Below, piece after piece: positions 1-4,465 of a DNA stretch of 9,576 nucleotides (its first letter is position 1; each line of letters opens with the position of its first letter). Source of the DNA: Bacteriovoracaceae bacterium (GTDB lineage Bacteria > Bdellovibrionota > UBA1018); the NCBI GenBank assembly GCA_947446835.1, contig CANFHS010000082.1:1-9576 (forward strand), in the 5' to 3' direction. The translations under genes were made by a program, and so were the position numbers. The notes beneath the pieces are model-generated. The model saw only the letters and a list, made by a program, of their open reading frames with translations, searched no databases and was not told the DNA's origin.

Positions 1-204
1 CAGGACGCCCCTCAGGATGTAGTCCCAGTGGCAAGCACCAGGGTTTGAGCGGGCCCAGTTTTGCGCGTCGATCATGGGCGGCGCCGCGAGCGCCGGTCCG
101 GCTGCTGTCAGCAGCAATGCCAGCCCCGGTGCGATCGTCCCCACGACCGCACCCCGTGTTTTTCGATTTTTGGAGCCCGTGGCTTGCGCCCTGGTTCGTT
201 TCAA
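1..204 (-). CDS. Exported protein of unknown function, N-terminal part only
   Basis: Minus-strand gene running off the left edge; 68 codons are visible, reading leftwards from a TTG start at 204-202. The translation begins MKRTRAQATG, has a Lys/Arg-rich n-region to about residue 17, a hydrophobic core (about 19-35) and a signal-peptidase-I type end (GPALA, cut after residue 40). The mature protein starts APPMIDAQNW and includes SNPGACHWDY. The frame stays open to the edge. The next in-frame stop upstream is near 298, and no ATG lies between, so a TTG start is needed. GGGGA sits about seven bases before it, a reasonable ribosome site. Too little is visible to name a family. The protein should be secreted, periplasmic or outer-membrane. 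It is divergent from the S8 protease and shares its intergenic region. The signal peptide and RBS make the gene likely; TTG elsewhere (near 276) is a weaker start. Confidence 0.6.
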   Translation of the reverse strand, partial: MKRTRAQATGSKNRKTRGAVVGTIAPGLALLLTAAGPALAAPPMIDAQNWARSNPGACHWDYILRGVL

Positions 205-276
205 AAGAGATCCCCAAGAAGCTGCACGCTTCTTTTCCCTTCTTGAAAGTCTGACATTCCTGATTATTTCTATCAA

Positions 277-300
277 CAATAGAACGCCGGCGATTTATTG
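277..300. promoter_or_regulatory. 24-bp imperfect palindrome, possible operator
   Basis: CAATA at 277-281 is mirrored by TATTG at 296-300 around a perfect CGCCGGCG core at 285-292; 20 of 24 positions are self-complementary. The centre lies about 130 bases before the predicted protease transcription start, a usual distance for an enhancer-binding-protein site at a sigma-54 promoter. It is also about 85 bases before the TTG of the divergent gene, so it could serve either side. The role is inferred. Confidence 0.4.
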
Positions 301-326
301 ACGCGGGGTCTTAGCTACTTGCGTCA
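299..326. promoter_or_regulatory. TGACGC-N16-GCGTCA dyad, possible activator site
   Basis: Perfect 6-bp half-sites TGACGC (299-304) and GCGTCA (321-326) have centres 22 bp apart, about two helical turns, as expected for a dimeric regulator bound to one DNA face. It lies about 106 bases upstream of the predicted protease start and overlaps the end of the 277-300 palindrome by two bases. Function is inferred from symmetry and position only. Confidence 0.35.
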
Positions 327-392
327 CCTGTGGTTTTTTCAATTTCCTGTTTTCGGAATAGAAAAAGCCGAGTCATTTCAAGCCTTAGAGAC

Positions 393-408
393 TGGTACGC
401 CGCTTGCT
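393..408 (+). promoter_or_regulatory. Sigma-54-type -24/-12 promoter of the S8 protease gene
   Basis: TGGTACG-N4-TTGCT matches the sigma-54 consensus TGGCACG-N4-TTGCW with one mismatch and has the required GG-N10-GC spacing (GG 394-395, GC 406-407). With C407 as -12, transcription would start near 419, giving a leader of about 54 bases that contains the GGGGAG ribosome site. In-frame starts at 404 and 410 would lie upstream of that transcript, which supports ATG 473. Sigma-54 promoters need an activator bound upstream, and the dyads at 277-326 are candidates. Confidence 0.5.
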
Positions 409-459
409 CATGGCGCCTCGCTCTGTCGCAGAGCAGGGCAAGTTCGAGGGGGTACGAGT

Positions 460-465
460 GGGGAG
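460..465 (+). promoter_or_regulatory. Ribosome binding site deciding the protease start
   Basis: GGGGAG lies seven bases before ATG 473. That ATG opens directly into a clean signal peptide, while the longer frame from 404 would put 23 non-signal residues in front of it. Confidence 0.6.
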
Positions 466-472
466 TCTGGGA

Positions 473-1960
473 ATGAAAGCCGGTTTCGGCATCGGTCTTG
501 GGGTGGGATTGGCACTCAGTTCAGGGGCTCACGCGGCCGACCTGATCGTCCGGTTCCGTGACCCCCAAAACACCCGCATCCAGGCGGCGACGACGGCACT
601 TCGCGAGGGTGCGGGTTCCGCTTCCGACGCCCACCTGCTGAACGAGTCCGAAGGCCTCGTTCAGCTCAAGTTCAACTCGCCGGCGGACGCCATCCAGGCC
701 CGCGGGGTGCTCGAAAAATCCAACCGGGTGGTTTCGGTCGCGCCCAACTTTCTTTACCAGAAGGCGATCCACTACCGCCTTCGCAACGTCAAGAAAGGGG
801 CCCGGGGCACCTACCTCGGCGCGCCGCTGGTCCAGCTCGTGGACGACATCGCGAAGGACCTGATTCCGGGCGCGATGCCCGAGGTCGAGCTGCCGCCATC
901 GAATGTCATCGCGGGCGACGACCCGATGGTGCCGATGGATTGGGCGATCCAGGCCATCCGTCTGGATCGGGTCCCCAAGATCCGCGCCACCGCGTCCACC
1001 GTCACGGCGGTCATCGACACGGGCATCGACTACAACCACGAGGACCTGGTCGGCGCGATGTGGCGCAAGCCCGACAATGCCAAGGAAGTGGGCTACGACT
1101 TTGCCCACAAGAACGCCAAGCCCTTTGACAAGGTCCAGTTCGACCTGGCCGGCTGCATGAAAGACCCGCTTTGCCAGCTGGGCATCGGCGCCGAAAAGTT
1201 CCTGGTGAACCCGGGTCACGGCACCCACTGCGCGGGCCATGTGGCCGCAGTGGCCGGCAACTCGGTGGGAATGCGCGGCGTGGGCGCCGGAGCGCCGGTC
1301 ATGGCGCTCAAGTTCTTCTACGACGCGGGCGAGCCGAACGCGGGTCAAGGCGACGACGCGGCGGCCATCCAGGCCATTGACTACGCCATCAAGAACGGCG
1401 TCAAGGTCATCAGCGCCAGCTGGGGTGGACGCCAGTCGCGCGACGAGGCCGAAAAAAGCGAGCTGAAAAAAGCTCTGCTCCGCGCCCAGCAGGCCGGAGT
1501 GCTTTTTGTGGTCTCGGCCGGAAACGATTCGGTCGACCAGGATCTGGTCGAGGACCCGTCGTTCCCCGCAGCCTACGATCTGGACAACATCATCACGGTC
1601 GCCGCCGTGGATTCCAAGGACGCCTTGGCCGACTTTTCGAGCTTCGGCGCCAAGAGCGTCCACATTGCCGCGCCGGGCGTGAAGATCTTCTCGACGACTT
1701 CGGGCGGCAATTACAGCGACGTGGTGGCCCGCTACATCAATCCCAGGACTGGCAAGGAGCAGACCATGGACTGGGATGGGACTTCGATGGCCACGCCCAT
1801 CGTGGCCGGAGCTGCCGCCCTGGTCTGGTCCAAGTACCCGACCGAAAATTACAAACAGATTCGGGATCGCATCCTGAAGAGTGCAAGGACAGTGACTGGC
1901 CTCCAGGGCAAGGTCGCGTCCGGGGGAGTGCTCGACGTGGCCGCCGCTCTGGGTCCATGA
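473..1960 (+). CDS. Secreted subtilisin-like serine protease (peptidase family S8)
   Basis: A 495-residue preproprotein. Residues 1-21 form a signal peptide (core GIGLGVGLAL, cut after AHA). Residues 22 to about 100 (ADLIVRF to APNFLY) look like an I9-type propeptide that would chaperone and inhibit the enzyme. A linker leads to the catalytic domain from about residue 155. The full set of catalytic residues is visible: Asp182 in AVIDTGID, His249 in GHGTHCAGH, oxyanion Asn351 in SAGND, and Ser438 in DGTSMATP. The Asp-His interval is long and holds CMKDPLC, a possible disulfide loop; the Cys after HGTH recalls the proteinase K group. There is no extra C-terminal domain. The enzyme should be an active endopeptidase outside the inner membrane, matured by loss of the propeptide. 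It has its own sigma-54-like promoter and a strong terminator, so it is probably transcribed alone. Family call is very sure; substrate unknown. Confidence 0.95.
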   Translation: MKAGFGIGLGVGLALSSGAHAADLIVRFRDPQNTRIQAATTALREGAGSASDAHLLNESEGLVQLKFNSPADAIQARGVLEKSNRVVSVAPNFLYQKAIHYRLRNVKKGARGTYLGAPLVQLVDDIAKDLIPGAMPEVELPPSNVIAGDDPMVPMDWAIQAIRLDRVPKIRATASTVTAVIDTGIDYNHEDLVGAMWRKPDNAKEVGYDFAHKNAKPFDKVQFDLAGCMKDPLCQLGIGAEKFLVNPGHGTHCAGHVAAVAGNSVGMRGVGAGAPVMALKFFYDAGEPNAGQGDDAAAIQAIDYAIKNGVKVISASWGGRQSRDEAEKSELKKALLRAQQAGVLFVVSAGNDSVDQDLVEDPSFPAAYDLDNIITVAAVDSKDALADFSSFGAKSVHIAAPGVKIFSTTSGGNYSDVVARYINPRTGKEQTMDWDGTSMATPIVAGAAALVWSKYPTENYKQIRDRILKSARTVTGLQGKVASGGVLDVAAALGP

Positions 1961-2001
1961 CCCGGGGTTTGGCTTTGGCCTGATGCGGTATCCGAACCGA
2001 A

Positions 2002-2056
2002 GCCACGGCTGCTTTCTCGTCTAGGGGGGAGGGAGAGTAGCCGTGGCATTCTTTTT
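2002..2056 (+). terminator. Rho-independent terminator after the protease gene
   Basis: A perfect 9-bp stem (GCCACGGCT 2002-2010 with AGCCGTGGC 2039-2047) extends inwards by eight further pairs counting G-U (2011-2018 with 2031-2038), leaving a 12-base loop. ATTCTTTTT (2048-2056) follows directly. The T-tract is only on the plus-strand side, so it ends the upstream protease transcript. The next gene starts 20 bases after the T-tract, so its promoter must lie within or before the hairpin, or it relies on read-through. Confidence 0.8.
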
Positions 2057-2076
2057 GTGGCAGGGTGGGGCGCAAG

Positions 2077-2640
2077 ATGACCGACGGTCCAAAAAGTGGT
2101 GAGTATCAGGGTGGAAAATGCTGGTTCGAACGCAAAGGAGAAATCCTCACGCTCGGACTGACCAGCCGGGCTGTGGAAGAGCTGGGCGAAATCGAGGAAA
2201 TCGATTTTCCCGATGACGGCGGCGATTACGACAAGGGCGAAGCGCTGTTGCGGATTGAAGGTTCGCGCGGCAGCCTCGACCTGATGACCCCCGCAGCGGG
2301 CATCGTCCAGGAGATCAACACCAAGGCCCAGGAAGAGCCCGACACCGTTTCGGAAGACCCCCTCGAAGAGGGCTGGCTGGTCCGCCTGGAGATCCAGGAC
2401 CCGACCGACCTGGCCGACCAGGAAGACACCGGCGAGGACATCGATGAAGACGAAGACTTCGACGAAGACGAGGAAGAAGACGAAGACCTCGACGAAGATG
2501 AAGACGACGAGGATGACGAGTCCGACGACGAAGACGAGGATGAGGACGAAGACGACGAGGATCTCGACGACCTCGAAGAAGAGTCCGAAGAAGACGAGGA
2601 CGAAAAGCCCCGTCGCGGACGCAACTCGGACGACTACTGA
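2077..2640 (+). CDS. GcvH-like lipoyl-fold protein without lipoyl lysine, with a long acidic tail
   Basis: 187 residues. Residues about 12-112 follow the glycine cleavage H-protein pattern: GEILTLGLTSRAVEELGEI, the DFPDDG turn, the hairpin region EGSRGSLDLMTPAAG, then EINTKAQEEPDTVSEDP and EEGWLVRLEI. In true H-protein the hairpin lysine (ESVKA) carries lipoate; here the aligned position is Arg64, so lipoylation is not expected and glycine cleavage is unlikely. Residues 120-176 are Asp/Glu in 50 of 57 positions, followed by a basic KPRRGR end; H-proteins normally have no such tail. ATG 2077 has GGGG six bases upstream; GTG 2065 is in frame but lacks a ribosome site. The gene overlaps the kinase-like frame. 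It probably acts as a binding or scaffold protein in the cytoplasm (inference). The fold call is good; the role is unknown. Confidence 0.8.
   Translation: MTDGPKSGEYQGGKCWFERKGEILTLGLTSRAVEELGEIEEIDFPDDGGDYDKGEALLRIEGSRGSLDLMTPAAGIVQEINTKAQEEPDTVSEDPLEEGWLVRLEIQDPTDLADQEDTGEDIDEDEDFDEDEEEDEDLDEDEDDEDDESDDEDEDEDEDDEDLDDLEEESEEDEDEKPRRGRNSDDY
2434..2604 (+). repeat. Low-complexity GAC/GAA/GAG tract encoding the acidic tail
   Basis: About 170 bases of nearly pure GAC, GAA, GAG and GAT codons, so the plus strand is very purine-rich and almost without T. It is imperfectly repetitive with no fixed unit. Read one base later it gives ACG, AAG, AGG and similar codons (Thr, Lys, Arg), which is the N-terminal part of the next open frame. 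Such tracts are prone to length change and to assembly indels, which matters for judging the frame switch here. Confidence 0.85.
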
Positions 2641-3775
2641 GCTCGAAACCGCGCTTCAGGCGTTCCAGTCCAACCTGCTTTCGCTGATCTCGCACGAGCT
2701 CAGGACTCCGTTGATGAGCATCCTGAACTCGCTGACCCTCCTGGAAGAAGGCGCTTCGGGCGCGTTTGCCCCGGGCGAACTGGTGGGCATCGCCCGGCGG
2801 AATGCCGAGCGCCTGCGCCAGACCCTGACGGCGCTGCTGGACTGGTCGGCCATCGAGAGCGGAGTGTTCCGCCTCAAGCTGCGCGAGGTGGACCTGCAGC
2901 GCCTGGTGGAGACGCGCCTCGAGGCGCATCGCGGAGTGCTGCGCGACCAGGGAATCAGGCTTCTGCTCGAAACGCCGCACGCCCCGTCGCCCGAGCTGGC
3001 GGCAGGCGCCCGATCGGTGTTGCTGGCCGATCCGCAGAAGCTGGGCCGCGCCATCGAGCTGGCTCTGGAGGCCCTGCTGGGCCGGATCCAGAAGGGCTCG
3101 GAGCTGCGGGTCCGGGTGGGGCGGGGACGTGTGGAGTTCGGCTTTACGCTCCAGCCCGCGCTCAAGACCCGCTTCGAGGCGGCCTGGCGCGAGGCGCAAG
3201 TGGGCCCGGCGTTTGCCGAGGCCCGCGGCACCGAGCGCGAGTTCCTGACCCGCGATGAGGAAGGCCTGGGCAGCGAGTTTCCGCTGCTGCTGCAGATCGT
3301 GAAGCTGCACCAGGGGCGCGTGACCCTGATCGAGAGCCGCCGGTCAGCCGGCGTGGATGGCCTGGTGCTGGAGGTTCCCGAGCTTTCGTCGGAAGAGGGC
3401 CTGATGGCCGTGCTGGGCTCGCGCGCCTTCGAAGCCTCCAACGAGCTTTCGGCCGTGGCCCTGGGGCTCATCGAAGTTCCGCGCATCAGCGCGCACCACG
3501 AGCCCGACGAAGCCGAAGTCGAGGCGTTCCGCGTGCGCGTGCAGGGGCACCTGTTCCGCGCCTCCGACGCCGTGTACGCGCTGCCGTCGCGCCGGCAGGT
3601 GGCGCTGGTGCTGGACGACTGCAAGCCCGAGGACGCACCCCGGCTTCTGGAGCGCATCCAGAAGAGCATGGGCCAGGTGCTGCGTTACGGTGTGGCGGCT
3701 TGCCCCTCCGAAGGCATCGACCCCGCGCACCTCATGGAGCTGGCGGCGCGCCGCCTGGATCATGGGCGACGCTAG
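2540..3775 (+). CDS. HisKA-type signalling protein with degenerate ATPase and GGDEF-like domains; start uncertain
   Basis: Placed at the last ATG before the HisKA region (411 residues). The frame is open from 2285, with earlier ATGs at 2444, 2498 and 2513; the next start codons, 2711 and 2714, would cut off the H-box. Phospho-acceptor His52 sits in LISHELRTPL. The ATPase region (about 150-285) keeps the outline DPQKLGRAIELALEALL and EEGLGSEFPLLLQIVKLHQG, but both N-box Asn and the DxGxG motif are gone, so ATP binding is doubtful. Residues about 303-408 resemble a GGDEF domain (FRASDAVYAL, LRYGVAACPSEG, ELAARRL) with PSRRQ at 349-353 in place of GGDEF, so no cyclase activity is expected. No membrane segment is seen. 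It probably acts as a phosphotransfer or binding partner of the overlapping GcvH-like protein (inference), or as the C-terminal half of a fusion with it. Confidence 0.7.
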   Translation: MRTKTTRISTTSKKSPKKTRTKSPVADATRTTTELETALQAFQSNLLSLISHELRTPLMSILNSLTLLEEGASGAFAPGELVGIARRNAERLRQTLTALLDWSAIESGVFRLKLREVDLQRLVETRLEAHRGVLRDQGIRLLLETPHAPSPELAAGARSVLLADPQKLGRAIELALEALLGRIQKGSELRVRVGRGRVEFGFTLQPALKTRFEAAWREAQVGPAFAEARGTEREFLTRDEEGLGSEFPLLLQIVKLHQGRVTLIESRRSAGVDGLVLEVPELSSEEGLMAVLGSRAFEASNELSAVALGLIEVPRISAHHEPDEAEVEAFRVRVQGHLFRASDAVYALPSRRQVALVLDDCKPEDAPRLLERIQKSMGQVLRYGVAACPSEGIDPAHLMELAARRLDHGRR

Positions 3776-4388
3776 GAGTGGCGCCCGGGGCGGCGCCCAG
3801 TGGCGGGCGCTGGTGTTCGGTGGCCTGCTGCCGGTGGTGGCCTTCACGGTCATCGAAGAAGCCTACGGCACGGTTGCCGGGCTGGTGGCGGGCATGGTGT
3901 TCGGCGTGGGCGAGGTGCTTTGGGAGTGGCGCCGGGAGGGCCGGGTCAGCGGCCTGACCTGGGGAGGCAACGCGCTTCTGCTCGGGCTTGGGGGAATTTC
4001 GCTGGCGACCGGCGACGGCGTTTTTTTCAAGCTCCAGCCTTCCATCCTGGAGGCGGCATTCGCGGCCGTGATGTGGGCTTCGCTCCTGGCGCCTTCGGAC
4101 TCCGCGCCGGGCGCGCGCGGCTCATTGATGGAGAGCCTGGCCCGCAAGCAGGGCACCTGGGAGCGCACTCCCCAGGCGTTGCGCCCGCGCTTGTCGCAGC
4201 GGTTCCGGGGAGTCACCTTCCGCACGGGGCTTTTCTTTGGGGGCCACGCGGGACTTGCGGCCTGGGCCGCGTTCCATTGGTCCAGTGAGGCCTGGGGTCT
4301 GCTCAAGGGCGTGGGGCTCACGGTCAGCTTCGTGCTTTATCTGGGCGCCGAAATGTGGGGCCTTCGGCGCGGGCTCACAGCTGTCTAA
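3762..4388 (+). CDS. Septation protein A family (YciB/IspZ) inner-membrane protein
   Basis: 208 residues, mostly membrane. Segments are near residues 16-32 (FGGLLPVVAF), 35-54, 65-83, 90-110, 150-171 and 178-202. Family-like marks are the LLPVVAF start, an EVLWEWRREG charged turn, GDGVFFKLQPSILEAAF (compare the family's FIKWKPT region), a loop with aromatic and basic residues, then TFRTGLFFGGHAGLAAW and a last helix ending in RR. The family is known for inner-membrane proteins affecting cell-envelope synthesis and septation, with unclear biochemistry. The start ATG overlaps the kinase-like gene by 14 bases with only a weak ribosome site, suggesting translational coupling; GTG 3690 is in frame but gives a poorly hydrophobic extension. 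The central loop (about 111-148) is longer than I expect for the family. VC0807-type relatives are possible. Confidence 0.7.
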   Translation: MGDARSGARGGAQWRALVFGGLLPVVAFTVIEEAYGTVAGLVAGMVFGVGEVLWEWRREGRVSGLTWGGNALLLGLGGISLATGDGVFFKLQPSILEAAFAAVMWASLLAPSDSAPGARGSLMESLARKQGTWERTPQALRPRLSQRFRGVTFRTGLFFGGHAGLAAWAAFHWSSEAWGLLKGVGLTVSFVLYLGAEMWGLRRGLTAV

Positions 4389-4398
4389 ACCTTGGACA
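4382..4398. promoter_or_regulatory. TGTC-N9-GACA dyad upstream of the 1417-residue protein gene
   Basis: TGTC (4382-4385) and GACA (4395-4398) flank TAAACCTTG; the symmetry extends one pair outward (C4381 with G4399). It overlaps the stop codon of the septation-protein gene. The downstream paralog has the same dyad at 8771-8787 with 14 of 17 identical bases, at the same distance to its ATG. The centre is 74 bases before the predicted start site, a position suited to a sigma-54 activator. The activator itself is not in the window. Confidence 0.55.
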
Positions 4399-4438
4399 GG
4401 TTGGGGAGCTGGGACCGGGTTTTAGGGCCTCGCAGGGC

Positions 4439-4452
4439 GGCACAACCCTTGC
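4439..4452 (+). promoter_or_regulatory. Sigma-54-type -24/-12 element of the 1417-residue protein gene
   Basis: GGCAC-N5-TTGC gives exact GG-N10-GC spacing (GG 4439-4440, GC 4451-4452). The paralog upstream (8828-8841) is identical at 13 of 16 positions over this element plus two flanking bases, at the same distance from ATG. The predicted start is base 4464, two bases before ATG 4466, so the mRNA would be nearly leaderless; this agrees with the absence of a ribosome site. Confidence 0.5.
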
Positions 4453-4465
4453 GAATGAGTCCCCC

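Larger units (their letters stand above)
205..472. promoter_or_regulatory. Divergent intergenic region
   Basis: This stretch is clearly richer in A and T than its surroundings, mainly from 240 to 385, and separates two divergent genes for exported proteins. It holds an imperfect palindrome, a 6+6 dyad and a sigma-54-like -24/-12 element, listed separately. I found no convincing sigma-70 -35/-10 pair on either strand. The short open frames here look like chance: none has both a ribosome site and protein-like composition. Confidence 0.5.

Noticed and set aside
404..472. Longer protease start at 404 or 410
   Set aside because: These codons fall in or just after the -24/-12 element, lack a ribosome site, and would bury the signal peptide.
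2044..2058. Sigma-54 element before the GcvH-like gene
   Set aside because: The -12 GC is GT and the match overlaps the terminator stem; recorded only as a possibility.
2226..2624. Minus-strand Ser-rich frame
   Set aside because: It is the complement of the Asp/Glu codon tract (GAC, GAA and GAG read as TC-rich Ser codons) with no start context or domain.
2620..2650. RF2-like programmed +1 frameshift at TGA 2638
   Set aside because: A TGA is present, but I see no upstream Shine-Dalgarno-like stimulator and no codon that slips easily, so I do not claim the mechanism; fusion stays open.
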